Of a DNA stretch of 64,000 bases, positions 1 to 9,263 are shown in pieces; within the stretch, counting starts at the first letter, position 1, and each line of letters begins with the position of its first letter. The translations under genes and the position numbers were made by a program. This stretch comes from Actinotalea sp. Marseille-Q4924 (GTDB lineage: Bacteria > Actinomycetota > Actinomycetes > Actinomycetales > Cellulomonadaceae): contig NZ_CAKAKB010000003.1 in NCBI RefSeq assembly GCF_916618755.1, positions 744,001 through 808,000 on the forward strand, given 5' to 3'. Under the pieces are notes generated by a model. It worked only from the letters and a program-made list of their open reading frames with translations, did no database searches and was not told where the DNA came from.

Positions 1-864
1 ATGAGCGGAGCGGCGGCCGAGCTGGCCGCGCCCCGGCGCCGCGGGCTGTTCGCACGGCGGCCGTCTGCGCCGCCGGCGGTGTACCTGGACGGGGGCTTCG
101 GCGTCGGCAAGACCCACCTGCTCGCGGCGCTGGCTCGCGCCGTCGGCCCGGAGGCCGCCGCCTACGGCACGTTCGTGGAGTACACCCACCTCGTCGGGGC
201 GCTCGGCTTCGCCCCGACGGTGCGAGCCCTGTCCCACCGGCGGCTCGTGTGCATCGACGAGTTCGAGCTGGACGACCCGGGCGACACGGTCCTCATGTCG
301 CGGCTGCTGCGCGAGCTCGCCGACCACGGCGTCGCGCTCGCCGCAACGTCGAACACCCTTCCTGAGTCCCTCGGCGAGGGCCGGTTCGCCGCGGAGGACT
401 TCCTGCGCGAGATCCAGGCCCTGGCCGCCAGGTTCGAGGTGCTCCGGATCGACGGACCCGACTACCGGCACCGCGGGGCGCCGCGTCCGGAGTCCGGCCT
501 GCCCGACGACGCCGTCGTCGCCGCGGCACGGGCCGTGCCGGGCGCGACGTGCGACGGCTTCGCCGACCTCCTCGCCCACCTGCGGACCGTCCACCCCAGC
601 CGGTACGGCGCCCTCCTCGACGGCGTGACCCTCGCGGCCGTCACCGGGACCGGCCCGGTCGCGGACCAGGCCGACGCGCTGAGACTCGTCGTCCTCGTGG
701 ACCGGCTCTACGACCGCGACGTCCCGGTGCTGCTGGGCGGCACCGGGACGGCAGGGCTGTTCGACGAGGCGATGCTGCGCGGCGGGTACCGCAAGAAGTA
801 CCTTCGTGCGCTCTCCCGGCTCGGCGCCCTGGCCGAGCAGGGCAGGGCGGCCGCGAACGCCTGA
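1..864 (+). CDS. zapE: ZapE/AFG1-family ATPase, probably 5'-truncated by the window edge
   Basis: AFG1/ZapE P-loop ATPase, a family tied to cell division and, in mitochondria, to protein quality control. Walker A GGFGVGKT lies at about residues 31-38, Walker B CIDEFELDD at about 84-92, and a sensor-like SNTLP at about 116-120. The visible 287 residues are shorter than most family members (roughly 340-370), and the first Met is only 30 residues before Walker A, where relatives carry a longer N-terminal segment. The true start is therefore probably upstream of base 1. The gene converges on ppk2, with 42 bases between the stops. Family assignment is firm; a division role in this organism is inferred. 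Confidence 0.85.
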   Translation: MSGAAAELAAPRRRGLFARRPSAPPAVYLDGGFGVGKTHLLAALARAVGPEAAAYGTFVEYTHLVGALGFAPTVRALSHRRLVCIDEFELDDPGDTVLMSRLLRELADHGVALAATSNTLPESLGEGRFAAEDFLREIQALAARFEVLRIDGPDYRHRGAPRPESGLPDDAVVAAARAVPGATCDGFADLLAHLRTVHPSRYGALLDGVTLAAVTGTGPVADQADALRLVVLVDRLYDRDVPVLLGGTGTAGLFDEAMLRGGYRKKYLRALSRLGALAEQGRAAANA

Positions 865-906
865 CGGGGCGCCCGCCGCGCGGCAGGTCCGGCGAGGACC
901 AGCCCG

Positions 907-1809
907 TCACCGGGCGGTGGCGTCGAGGCGCGCCAGCTCGGTCTCCACGTCCAGGTGCACCTCCGGCCAGTCGAGCCCCAGGCCCTCGAGCGCCTCCACC
1001 AGCAGCTCGGTGACCGCCAGCCGGGCGAACCACTTCCGGTCCGCCGGCACGACGTACCAGGGCGCCTCGTCGGTCGACGTGCGGTCCAGGACGGCCTGGT
1101 ACGCCTCCTGGTAGTCGTCCCAGCGCAGACGGGCGTCGATGTCGCCCGGGTTGTACTTCCAGTGCTTCTCCGGGCGCTCGAGGCGTTCGCGCAGGCGCGC
1201 CGCCTGCTCCTCGTAGGAGACGGTCAGCATCACCTTGACCACCACCGTGCCGCGGGCGGCGACCTCCTCCTCGAAGGCGACGATCTCGTCGTAGCGGCCC
1301 TTCCACTCGCTGCGGGGCACGAGGTTCTCGACCCGGACCACCAGGACGTCCTCGTAGTGGGAACGGTCGAAGACGCCGATGCGTCCTGGGGCGGGCAGCG
1401 CCGCGCGGATCCGCTCGAGGTAGTGCTGGGCCGCCTCCTGCGGCGTCGGCGGCCCGAACGCGCGCAGCGACACGCCCTGCGGGTCGACCATGCCCAGCAC
1501 GTGCCGGACCACGCCGCCCTTGCCGGCGGTGTCCATGCCCTGCAGCACCAGGAGGACCGACCGGTCGCCCCCGGTGCGCCCGTGGGCGTAGAGCTTCTCC
1601 TGCAGCTCCGACAAGGTCTCCCCGCGGGCCGCCATCGCGGTCCGCCCCTGCGCCTTGTCCCCGTCGAACCCGGGTGTGCCCCGGCGGTCCATGCCCGCGA
1701 GGTCGAACCCCGGTCCGGCGCGCAGCGCCTCGTGCGCCGGGACGGACCAGCCGGGCGGGGTCGTCGTCCCCGCGCCGGTCCCCGCGCTGTCGTCGCCGCG
1801 CGGTGTCAC
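907..1809 (-). CDS. ppk2: PPK2-family polyphosphate kinase
   Basis: Polyphosphate:nucleotide phosphotransferase (PPK2) of 300 residues, which phosphorylates nucleotides from polyphosphate or the reverse. Walker A GMDTAGKGG is at about residues 91-99, the lid/Walker B motif FDRSHYEDVL at about 147-156, and KHWKYNPGD follows. Start: the GTG at 1809 overlaps the treZ stop by four bases (GTGA) and restores the usual N-terminal segment with a PGFDL motif; an open frame continues upstream but only antisense-phased inside treZ. Last gene of treX-treY-treZ-ppk2, so it is probably translationally coupled. The direction of catalysis and the AMP/ADP/GDP preference cannot be read from sequence alone. Confidence 0.92.
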   Translation of the reverse strand: MTPRGDDSAGTGAGTTTPPGWSVPAHEALRAGPGFDLAGMDRRGTPGFDGDKAQGRTAMAARGETLSELQEKLYAHGRTGGDRSVLLVLQGMDTAGKGGVVRHVLGMVDPQGVSLRAFGPPTPQEAAQHYLERIRAALPAPGRIGVFDRSHYEDVLVVRVENLVPRSEWKGRYDEIVAFEEEVAARGTVVVKVMLTVSYEEQAARLRERLERPEKHWKYNPGDIDARLRWDDYQEAYQAVLDRTSTDEAPWYVVPADRKWFARLAVTELLVEALEGLGLDWPEVHLDVETELARLDATAR

Positions 1810-3626
1810 GCGCCCGCTCCCGTCCGGACGACCGCGACGGACCGGCCGGGCACCGTGACCCTGCCGTCGTCCACCGTGGCGCCGTCCCAGGCCGCGAGCA
1901 CCTCGCGCGCGTCCAGGTCGAGCGTCACGTGGTCCTCGCCCAGGACCATGACGACGGCGACGCCGCCCCGGCGCAGGACGAACCAGGTGCCGTCGTCGTC
2001 GTGGCGGGTGCTCGTGGCCGCGAGGTCGCCGGACGCCAGGTCCGGCTCCGCACGCCGCAGCGCGACGAGGTCGGTGTACCAGCGGAGCATGCGGGCGTGC
2101 TCGGGCCGGTCGCGCTCGGAGCGGTCGAGCCGGCTCGCGGCCACCGTGGACGCCGCCTGCGGGTCGGGGACGTCGACCGGGCCGCCGTAGATCTCCTCCC
2201 AGCCGTGGCCGCCGAACTCCTCGGTGCGCCCGCGCCGGATCGACTCGGCGAGGTCGGGCTCGGCGTGGTCGGTGAAGAACTGCCAGCGGGTGCGCGCGCC
2301 CCACTCCTCGCCCATGAACAGCATCGGCGTGAAGGGCGAGAGGAGGACGAGCGCCGCGGAGACGGCCAGCCCGCCGGCGTCGACGTGCTCGGAGGGCCGG
2401 TCGCCCAGCGCGCGGTTGCCGACCTGGTCGTGGTCCTGGGAGAAGACGACGAACCGTCGTCCGTCCGTCCCGGGGGGCACCGGACGACCCCAGTCGCGGC
2501 CCCGGAACCGGGAGAAGCCGCCGTCGTGGCGGAACACCCGGGTGAGCACCGTGTCGAGCACCTCGAGGGACCCGAAGTCGACGTAGTAGCCGTGCCGCTC
2601 CCCGGTGACCGCCGCGTGGATCGCGTGGTGCACGTCGTCGGCCCACTGCGCCGTCATGCCCATCCCGCCCTCGGCGGTCGGCGTGACCATCGTCGCGTCG
2701 TTGAGGTCGGACTCGGCGACGAGCGACAGCGGCCGGCCGACCTGCGCGGCCAGCGCCTGCACGGCGTCGGCGAGCTCGGCCAGCAGGTGCGTGGGGGAGT
2801 CGTCCACGAGGGCGTGCACCGCGTCCAGCCGGAGCACGTCGACGTGGAAGTCCCGCAGCCACCGCAGGGCGTTGTCGACGACGAACGCGCGCACCTCCCC
2901 GGCGTCAGGCCCGTCGAGGTTGACCGCCTGCCCCCACGGCGTCTCGTGCCGGTCGGTGAAGTAGGGGCCGAACACGCCGAGGTAGTTGCCGGACGGTCCG
3001 AGGTGGTTGTGGACCACGTCGAGGCACACGGCCAGGCCCCGGGCGTGGGCCGCGTCGACGAAGCGCTGGAGGGCAGCCGGGCCGCCGTACGGGTCGTGCA
3101 CGGCGTACAGCGCGACGCCGTCGTACCCCCAGCCGTGCACGCCGGGGAAGGCGGCGACGGGCATGAGCTCGACGACGTCGACGCCGAGCGCGACGAGCTC
3201 GTCGAGGTGCTCGACCGCGGCGTCCAGGGTGCCGGCGTCCGTGAACGTGCCGACGTGGAGCTCGTAGACGACGGCGCCGCGGACGTCTCGGCCCGCCCAG
3301 TCGCGGTCGGTCCACGCAAACGCGCCCGGGTCGAACGTCCGGCTCGGGCCGTGCACGCCGTGCGGCTGCCACGGGCTGCGCGGGTCCGGGCGCGCGTCCC
3401 CGCCGTCGACGGCGAAGGCGTAGTCCGTGCCGTCGGGGATCTCGACGGGCGACTCCCACCAGCCCCCGTCCCGGCCGATCATCGGGTGGACGGCGACGCT
3501 GCCGCCGTCCACGCGGGGCAGGTGGAGGTCGACGGTGGCGGCGGCGGGCGCCCAGACGCGCGGGCGGCTGGGGGCGCCCTGGGCGGGTCGCAGTGCGGGG
3601 CTGTCGGTGGAGGTGCTGGTCGTCAC
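1806..3626 (-). CDS. treZ: malto-oligosyltrehalose trehalohydrolase TreZ
   Basis: Cytoplasmic GH13 hydrolase that releases trehalose from maltooligosyl-trehalose made by TreY. The 606 residues show an N-terminal carbohydrate-binding beta-sandwich (about 20-95), then the alpha-amylase barrel. Candidate nucleophile is D268 in DVLRLDAVHA, the acid/base E305 in LVAESDLND, and the third acid lies in SQDHDQVGNRALGDR. The start is GTG at 3626, four bases after the treY stop, so translation is probably coupled. Residue roles are by family analogy. Together with treX and treY this is the complete TreXYZ route from glycogen or maltodextrin to trehalose, typically an osmotic and desiccation protectant. 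Confidence 0.96.
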   Translation of the reverse strand: MTTSTSTDSPALRPAQGAPSRPRVWAPAAATVDLHLPRVDGGSVAVHPMIGRDGGWWESPVEIPDGTDYAFAVDGGDARPDPRSPWQPHGVHGPSRTFDPGAFAWTDRDWAGRDVRGAVVYELHVGTFTDAGTLDAAVEHLDELVALGVDVVELMPVAAFPGVHGWGYDGVALYAVHDPYGGPAALQRFVDAAHARGLAVCLDVVHNHLGPSGNYLGVFGPYFTDRHETPWGQAVNLDGPDAGEVRAFVVDNALRWLRDFHVDVLRLDAVHALVDDSPTHLLAELADAVQALAAQVGRPLSLVAESDLNDATMVTPTAEGGMGMTAQWADDVHHAIHAAVTGERHGYYVDFGSLEVLDTVLTRVFRHDGGFSRFRGRDWGRPVPPGTDGRRFVVFSQDHDQVGNRALGDRPSEHVDAGGLAVSAALVLLSPFTPMLFMGEEWGARTRWQFFTDHAEPDLAESIRRGRTEEFGGHGWEEIYGGPVDVPDPQAASTVAASRLDRSERDRPEHARMLRWYTDLVALRRAEPDLASGDLAATSTRHDDDGTWFVLRRGGVAVVMVLGEDHVTLDLDAREVLAAWDGATVDDGRVTVPGRSVAVVRTGAGA

Positions 3627-3630
3627 CCGG

Positions 3631-6144
3631 TCAAGACTGCCCGGGGCGGACCAGGAGAGCCACCGGGAGGGTGTCGAGGAGCTGGGTCAGGGGCACCAGG
3701 CCCCCCGGCACCTCGCGGCCGCTCAGGGTGTCCTGCCACGTCCCCTCCGGCAGGGCCACCGTGTGGTCCCCCCACCCGCCGAGGCGCTCGAGCGCGAGCG
3801 CGAGCCGCGTCGCGACCGTGACGACCCGCGGCTCGCCGTCGGCGGTCCGCGCGAAGGCCAGGGCGTTCCCCGACGACGACGGGAGGGGCTGGTAGCCCGC
3901 GGTCGCGTCGACGAAGGCCTCCGGGTGCGACCGACGCGCCCGCAGCGCGCGCGAGGTGACGAGCATCTTCTCGTCCGCCAGCGAGCGCGGCTGCTGCTCC
4001 TCGAGCCGGTCCAGCGCCTGGCTGAGGGCGCCGTAGTCGACCGGCCGCCGGTTGTCCGGGTCCACCAGCGCGACCGCGGGCACCTCGGTGCCCTGGTACA
4101 CGTCGGCGACCCCGGGCATCGTGAGCTGCACGAGCTTGGTGCCGAGGGTGGTCGCGCGCACGCCGGCGGCGGTGCGACGCACCCACCCGGCATACGCGTC
4201 ACGGACGGCGGGCAGGTCGAGCACCTGGCGCGCGTGGTCCAGGACCGCCTGCTCGTACGCCTCGTCCGGCGAGGTCCAGGACGTGTGCGACTTCGCCTCC
4301 CGCACCGCCTTGGTGAGGTACTGCGTGAGGCGGTCGGCGTCGATGGGGCCACCGTCGTCCCAGGTGCCCGCGAGCGTCTGCCACAGGATGTTCTCCGTGC
4401 GTCCGTCGAGGATCGACGGCCGCAGGTCCGCGGTCGCGGCCCGGAGGGTGTCGACGAGCTCGGACCACTCGACGGGCAGCTCGGACAGGACGGCGAGACG
4501 GGACCGCACGTCCTCGCTGCGCTTGGTGTCGTGCGTGGACAGCCCCGTCATGGCGACCGGTGAGTGCTGCTGCGCCCGCAGGGCGAAGGCGTGCAGCTCC
4601 TCCGGGCTGATCGCGAACCGCTCGGGAGCGCCCCCGACCTCCGCCAGGCTCAGCAGGTGCGTCCAGCGGTAGAACGCCGTGTCCTCCACGCCCTTGGCCA
4701 TGACGGCGCCGCAGACCTGCTGGAAGCGGACGATCAGCTCGTCCCGCCGGGCCTCGCGGGTGCGGCCGGCGGACCCGATCTCGTGGCCCAGCAGCATCTC
4801 GGCGAGCAGGTCCAGCGTCTCCAGGCGGTCACCCTCGAGGTGGGCACGGGCGCGCTGCACGCACTCGGCGAACGCGGCGGCGGAGTCCGGGTGGACGGGA
4901 CGGCCGGGGGCGACGTAGTAGCGGTAGCGGTCGGCCGCGACGAGGAGCTCCACGAGGCAGTCGTGCAGCGAGCGGCGCGTGTGGTCCCGCAGCCGCACGT
5001 CGTCGCGGCAGATGTCGGCCGCCAGGCCGGCGAGCCGGTCGACCTCGGCGTAGAGCGGACCGAGCACGATCTCGCGCTTCGCCTCGTCGATCATCGCGGG
5101 GAGGGCGTCGGTCGTGTCACCGGTGAGGCGGTGCATGACCGCGCCGAGCTCCCCGCCACCGCCGGGGTCGACGAAGGCGGCCTCGACGCGCCACATGGCG
5201 TCGTAGCCGGTGGTCCCCGCTGTCGCCCAGTCCTCGGGCAGCTCCTCGGTGGGCGCCAGGATCTTCTCCACGACGACCCACGCGTCGTCGGTCGCCTCGG
5301 CGAGCCGCTCGAGGTACCCCTGCGGGTCCGCGAGGCCGTCGGGGTGGTCGATGCGCAGACCCTCGACGGTCCCGTCGTGCACGAGCCCCACGAGCAGGCG
5401 GTGCGTGGCGTCGAACACGTCGGGGTCCTCGACGCGGATCGCGGCGAGCGTCCCGACGTCGAAGAACCGGCGGTAGTTGAGCTCCTCGTTGGCGACCCGC
5501 CAGTACGCGAGCCGGTAGTGCTGCCGGTCCACCAGCTCCGCCAGCGGCAGGCTCTCCGTCCCGGGCCGGATCGGGAACACGTGGTCCCAGTACCGCAGGA
5601 CCGGCTGCGGCTCGTCGCTGCCGGGCACGACCGCCTCGTCGAGGGAGAGCTCGTCGGCGGCCAGGACCGCGCCGAGGCGGCGGCCGAGGACCGGCATGAG
5701 CAGCGCGCCCTCGCCGGCGCTCCAGTCCACGTCGAACCACGCGGCGTACGGCGACTCGGGGCCGTGGGCGAGGACGGACCACAGCGCCCGGTTGTGCCAC
5801 ACGGGTGTCGGCACCGCGACGTGGTTGGGCACGACGTCGACGACCAGGCCGAGGCCCTGCTCCTGGGCGGCCGCGTGCAGCCGCCGCAGGCCCGCCTCAC
5901 CGCCGAGCACCGAGGAGATCTCGTCGTGGTCCACGACGTCGTACCCGTGCGTGCTGCCCGGTGCGGCGGTGAGGACCGGCGACAGGTACAGGTGCGTGGC
6001 GCCGAGGCGCGCCACGTACGGTACCTGCGCCACGGCGTCGTCGAACGTGAAGTCCGCGTTGAGCTGGAAGCGGTAGGTGGAGACGGGGATCGGCCGGCCC
6101 TGGGGCGGCCGACGTCGTGCGGGGCCCTGGCGCGCCTCCGTCAT
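3631..6144 (-). CDS. treY: malto-oligosyltrehalose synthase TreY
   Basis: Intramolecular transglucosylase (GH13) of 837 residues that converts the reducing-end alpha-1,4 bond of maltodextrin to the alpha,alpha-1,1 bond of trehalose. The N-terminus STYRFQLNADFTF is diagnostic, and the catalytic strands include GLRIDHPDGLADP and VVVEKILAPTEELPEDW. Length fits the family (about 750-850). The ATG at 6144 overlaps the treX stop by four bases (ATGA). The product is passed to TreZ, encoded immediately downstream. No signal peptide is present, so it is cytoplasmic. Confidence 0.97.
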   Translation of the reverse strand: MTEARQGPARRRPPQGRPIPVSTYRFQLNADFTFDDAVAQVPYVARLGATHLYLSPVLTAAPGSTHGYDVVDHDEISSVLGGEAGLRRLHAAAQEQGLGLVVDVVPNHVAVPTPVWHNRALWSVLAHGPESPYAAWFDVDWSAGEGALLMPVLGRRLGAVLAADELSLDEAVVPGSDEPQPVLRYWDHVFPIRPGTESLPLAELVDRQHYRLAYWRVANEELNYRRFFDVGTLAAIRVEDPDVFDATHRLLVGLVHDGTVEGLRIDHPDGLADPQGYLERLAEATDDAWVVVEKILAPTEELPEDWATAGTTGYDAMWRVEAAFVDPGGGGELGAVMHRLTGDTTDALPAMIDEAKREIVLGPLYAEVDRLAGLAADICRDDVRLRDHTRRSLHDCLVELLVAADRYRYYVAPGRPVHPDSAAAFAECVQRARAHLEGDRLETLDLLAEMLLGHEIGSAGRTREARRDELIVRFQQVCGAVMAKGVEDTAFYRWTHLLSLAEVGGAPERFAISPEELHAFALRAQQHSPVAMTGLSTHDTKRSEDVRSRLAVLSELPVEWSELVDTLRAATADLRPSILDGRTENILWQTLAGTWDDGGPIDADRLTQYLTKAVREAKSHTSWTSPDEAYEQAVLDHARQVLDLPAVRDAYAGWVRRTAAGVRATTLGTKLVQLTMPGVADVYQGTEVPAVALVDPDNRRPVDYGALSQALDRLEEQQPRSLADEKMLVTSRALRARRSHPEAFVDATAGYQPLPSSSGNALAFARTADGEPRVVTVATRLALALERLGGWGDHTVALPEGTWQDTLSGREVPGGLVPLTQLLDTLPVALLVRPGQS

Positions 6145-8264
6145 GCCGCTCCGCCGGTCGCCGGACGCTCGAGCACGACGACGGACCGTCCGGTGACGTC
6201 GATCGTGTCACCCGCCTTGACGTCGTCGCCGACCTCGAGGTTGTGGTCGGTGTCCAGCACGCAGGTCCAGGCCGTGCCGTACTTGCGCCGCGGGATGGTG
6301 AACCGCACCGTCTCCGGGGCGGCGTTGTAGAGCATGAGGAAGCTGTCGTCGGTGACGCGCTCGCCGCGGACGTCCGGCTCGTCGATGGCCTCCCCGTTGA
6401 GGAACACCATGAGTGCCTTCGCGTACCCGGCCTGCCAGTCCTCGTCGGACATCTTCGTGCCCGCCGTGGTGAACCAGACGATGTCCTTGAGCGCGGACTC
6501 GCCGCCGTGCTGGGCGTTGCCCGCGAAGAACCGGCGGCGCCGCAGCACGGGGTGGTCACGGCGGAGGTGCACGATGCGGCGCGTGAACTCGAGGTGCGCC
6601 GCCTCCTCCGTGCTGAGGTCCCAGTCCATCCACGTGATCTCGTTGTCCTGGCAGTACCCGTTGTTGTTGCCGTGCTGGGTGCGCCCGATCTCGTCGCCGT
6701 GGGCGAGCATCGGCACGCCCTGGGACGTGAGCAGGGTGGTGAGCAGGTTCCGCATCTGCCGCCAGCGCAGCGCCTCGACGGTCTCGTCGTCCGTGGGGCC
6801 CTCGACGCCGCAGTTCCAGGAGCGGTTGTGGCTCTCGCCGTCGGCGTTGCCCTCGCCGTTGGCCTCGTTGTGCTTCTCGTTGTAGGAGACGAGGTCGCGC
6901 ATCGTGAAGCCGTCGTGGGCCGTCACGAAGTTGATCGACGCGATCGGCTTGCGGCCCGTGTGCTCGTAGAGGTCGGAGGAGCCGGACAGTCGGCTCGCGA
7001 ACTCCGCCAGCGTGGCGGGCTCGCCCCGCCAGTAGTCGCGCACCGTGTCGCGGTACTTGCCGTTCCACTCGCTCCACAGCGGGGGGAAGCCACCGACCTG
7101 GTAGCCGCCCTCGCCGACGTCCCACGGCTCGGCGATGAGCTTGACCTGGCTGACGACCGGGTCCTGCTGGACGAGGTCGAAGAAGGCCGAGAGGCGGTCG
7201 ACCTCGTGGAACTGCCGGGCCAGCGTCGAGGCGAGGTCGAACCGGAAACCGTCCACGTGCATCTCGTTGACCCAGTACCGCAGCGAGTCCATGAGCAGCT
7301 GCAGGACGTGCGGGTGCCGCATGAGCAGCGAGTTCCCCGTCCCGGTCGTGTCGTAGTAGTGCCGCTTGTCCTCGTCGACGAGCCGGTAGTACGCCGCGTT
7401 GTCGATGCCCCGGAACGACAGGGTGGGGCCCAGGTGGTTGCCCTCGGCGGTGTGGTTGTAGACGACGTCGAGGATGACCTCGATGTCGGCCTCGTGCAGC
7501 GCCTTGACCATCTGCTTGAACTCCTGCACCTGCTGACCCGGCGTCGAGGACGAGCCGTAGCCGTTGTGCGGTGCGAAGAACCCGATGGTGTTGTAACCCC
7601 AGTAGTTCGACAGACCCTTCTCCTGCAGCGTCGGGTCGTTGACGAACTGGTGCACGGGCATGAGCTCGATGGCCGTGATCCCGAGGTCGCGCAGGTGGTC
7701 GATGATCGCGGGGTGCGCCATGCCGGCGTAGGTGCCGCGCAGCTCCTCCGGGATGCCGGGGTGCTGCATCGTCAGGCCCTTGACGTGCGCCTCGTAGACG
7801 ACGCTCTCGTGGTACTCGTGCATCGGGGGGCGGTCGTGGCCCCAGTCGAAGAAGGGGTTGATGACCACGGACGTCATGGTGTGGCCGAGGGAGTCGTCGG
7901 TGTTGAAGGACTCCGGGTCGCCGAAGTCGTAGGAGAAGAGCGACTGGTGGCCGTCGATCTGGCCGTCGATCGCCTTGGCGTACGGGTCGAGGAGCAGCTT
8001 GGCGGGGTTGCACCGGTGACCGGCCGCCGGGTCGTACGGGCCGTGCACGCGGAACCCGTAGCGCTGGCCGGGCTGCACGGAGGGGAAGTACCCGTGCCAC
8101 ACGAAGGCGTCCACCTCCGGCAGCTCGACGCGCGCCTCGGTCCCGTCGTCGGCGATGAGGCAGAGCTCCACGCGCTCTGCGACCTCGGAGAAGACTGCGA
8201 AGTTGGTACCCGTGCCGTCGAACGTCGCGCCGAGGGGATAGGGCCTGCCGGGCCAGATCTGCAT
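6141..8264 (-). CDS. glgX: glycogen debranching enzyme TreX/GlgX
   Basis: Isoamylase-type debranching enzyme of 707 residues. It hydrolyses alpha-1,6 branches of glycogen to give linear maltodextrins for TreY. The N-terminus PGRPYPLGATFDGTGTNFAV is a CBM48-type domain. The barrel carries VDGFRFDLASTLAR (nucleophile Asp), KLIAEPWDVGEGGYQVG (acid Glu) and NFVTAHDGFT (third Asp). First gene of the trehalose operon. The 146 bases upstream contain a strong hairpin that separates it from the sulfur cassette. Called treX in trehalose operons; GlgX is the equivalent general name. Confidence 0.96.
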   Translation of the reverse strand: MQIWPGRPYPLGATFDGTGTNFAVFSEVAERVELCLIADDGTEARVELPEVDAFVWHGYFPSVQPGQRYGFRVHGPYDPAAGHRCNPAKLLLDPYAKAIDGQIDGHQSLFSYDFGDPESFNTDDSLGHTMTSVVINPFFDWGHDRPPMHEYHESVVYEAHVKGLTMQHPGIPEELRGTYAGMAHPAIIDHLRDLGITAIELMPVHQFVNDPTLQEKGLSNYWGYNTIGFFAPHNGYGSSSTPGQQVQEFKQMVKALHEADIEVILDVVYNHTAEGNHLGPTLSFRGIDNAAYYRLVDEDKRHYYDTTGTGNSLLMRHPHVLQLLMDSLRYWVNEMHVDGFRFDLASTLARQFHEVDRLSAFFDLVQQDPVVSQVKLIAEPWDVGEGGYQVGGFPPLWSEWNGKYRDTVRDYWRGEPATLAEFASRLSGSSDLYEHTGRKPIASINFVTAHDGFTMRDLVSYNEKHNEANGEGNADGESHNRSWNCGVEGPTDDETVEALRWRQMRNLLTTLLTSQGVPMLAHGDEIGRTQHGNNNGYCQDNEITWMDWDLSTEEAAHLEFTRRIVHLRRDHPVLRRRRFFAGNAQHGGESALKDIVWFTTAGTKMSDEDWQAGYAKALMVFLNGEAIDEPDVRGERVTDDSFLMLYNAAPETVRFTIPRRKYGTAWTCVLDTDHNLEVGDDVKAGDTIDVTGRSVVVLERPATGGAA

Positions 8265-8357
8265 GGGCCAAGAGTGCCAGGCCCCGGGGGGGTCCGCTCA
8301 CCGTGCACAGCGATCCGGGGTGTGCGGGTGATCACGGTCATCCGGGGACGGCACCGA

Positions 8358-8394
8358 CCGGCCGGGCGGCGCCACGGGTGCGCCGGCCGGCCGG
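8358..8394 (-). terminator. hairpin after the sulfur-relay cassette
   Basis: Two 15-base arms (8358-8372 and 8380-8394) pair with one mismatch around a 7-base loop. It lies just past the DsrE-like stop and upstream of treX, so it probably ends the SQR-DsrC-DsrE transcript. There is no clear T-tract, which is common in high-GC actinobacteria. Confidence 0.55.
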
Positions 8395-8410
8395 GGCCTC
8401 TCTCCGGCGG

Positions 8411-8914
8411 TCAGATGAAGAGCAGCTGCGCCCCCTCGGTCAGCTCGATGAAGTCGCTCGCGCTGATGATCGCCTCGACCTCGTCGTAGAGGTCCGCCTC
8501 CGACAGCTTGTTCATGTCCGCGCTCATGCGGCACGCCCACAGGTGACCGCCCGCGGCCACGATCTGCTCGAGGAACTCGGGGACGTCCGGGACGCCCAGG
8601 TCGGCGATGGTCTTCTTCATCTGGCGCGTGGCCATCGTGGTCATGCCGGGCATCGGGGTGAGGCCCTGCGGCATGTGCGTCGCGGTGTTGCCGACGGGCG
8701 TGAACTTCAGGTCGTGCATCCGCGACTTCGTGATCATGTCGAAGCCCCAGAACGTGAAGAAGAGGTGCGTCTCCACGCCCTCGCCGAGCGCGGCGTTGGC
8801 CAGGATGAGCCCCGGGTACGCCATGTCGAGGTTGCCCTTGGAGCAGATGATCGCGAGCTTGCGACCCTCGGAGCCCTCGTCGTCGAACGACGGGACGATC
8901 GGTGCGTCGGTCAT
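8411..8914 (-). CDS. DsrE/DsrF-like (DsrE2-type) sulfur-relay protein
   Basis: A 167-residue DsrE-superfamily protein (COG2210-like), a family that carries sulfane sulfur on a cysteine. Two candidate cysteines sit in conserved contexts: LAIICSKGN near residue 24 and HLWACRMSADM near 128. It has no transmembrane helices, although DsrE2 proteins can associate with membranes. GAGAGGA precedes the ATG. It is the third gene of an apparent operon with an SQR-like flavoprotein and a DsrC/TusE protein, which suggests it accepts persulfide sulfur in the cytoplasm. The exact acceptor is unknown; TusA and rhodanese genes are not nearby. Confidence 0.85.
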   Translation of the reverse strand: MTDAPIVPSFDDEGSEGRKLAIICSKGNLDMAYPGLILANAALGEGVETHLFFTFWGFDMITKSRMHDLKFTPVGNTATHMPQGLTPMPGMTTMATRQMKKTIADLGVPDVPEFLEQIVAAGGHLWACRMSADMNKLSEADLYDEVEAIISASDFIELTEGAQLLFI

Positions 8915-8942
8915 GGTGCGTCCTCTCCGGTGGTGGCGGGCG

Positions 8943-9257
8943 TCAGACGCAGCCGCGCGGCTTGGGCAGTCCGGCGACGTAGGCCATCTTCTTCGCCGGC
9001 TTCTTGGGGAACAGCTCGAACTGCTGCTTCGTGGGGAAGCCTCCGACCGTCTGGACCCGTCGGGTCGTCGCGGTCTCGCCCTGGGCCGCGAAGTCCTCGC
9101 GCAGGAAGCGCACGAGCCGCCAGTGGTCCTCGGTCATGTCGATCCCGATCGCGGACGCCAGCGCCTTGCCCAGGCCCTCGTCCCACTCGGTCGGGTCGGT
9201 CAGGAAGCCCTCGGGGTCGACGTGCACCTCGCGGCCGTCGATGGTGGTGACAGGCAT
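8943..9257 (-). CDS. TusE/DsrC family sulfur-relay protein with a single C-terminal cysteine
   Basis: DsrC/TusE/DsvC family, 104 residues. The N-terminus VTTIDGREVHVDPEGFL and the C-terminal arm AGLPKPRGCV are diagnostic. The penultimate Cys (CysA of DsrC) is present. The second DsrC cysteine, expected about 11 residues earlier, is an alanine, so this is a one-cysteine, TusE-like member. It can carry a persulfide but cannot form the intramolecular trisulfide of dissimilatory DsrC. It starts six bases after the SQR-like stop with a good ribosome-binding site (GGAGAGGA) and sits between two other sulfur-handling genes. No dsrAB is visible, so a sulfur-carrier rather than sulfite-reduction role is inferred. 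Confidence 0.88.
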   Translation of the reverse strand: MPVTTIDGREVHVDPEGFLTDPTEWDEGLGKALASAIGIDMTEDHWRLVRFLREDFAAQGETATTRRVQTVGGFPTKQQFELFPKKPAKKMAYVAGLPKPRGCV

Positions 9258-9263
9258 GGTTGG

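Noticed and set aside
1674-3821. Long open frame on the plus strand across treZ, and similar ones at 4564-6330 and 6117-8489
   Set aside because: They are antisense shadows of treZ, treY and treX. Their codons lack the GC3 pattern of real genes and the peptides are Val/Arg/Gly-rich without any family motif.
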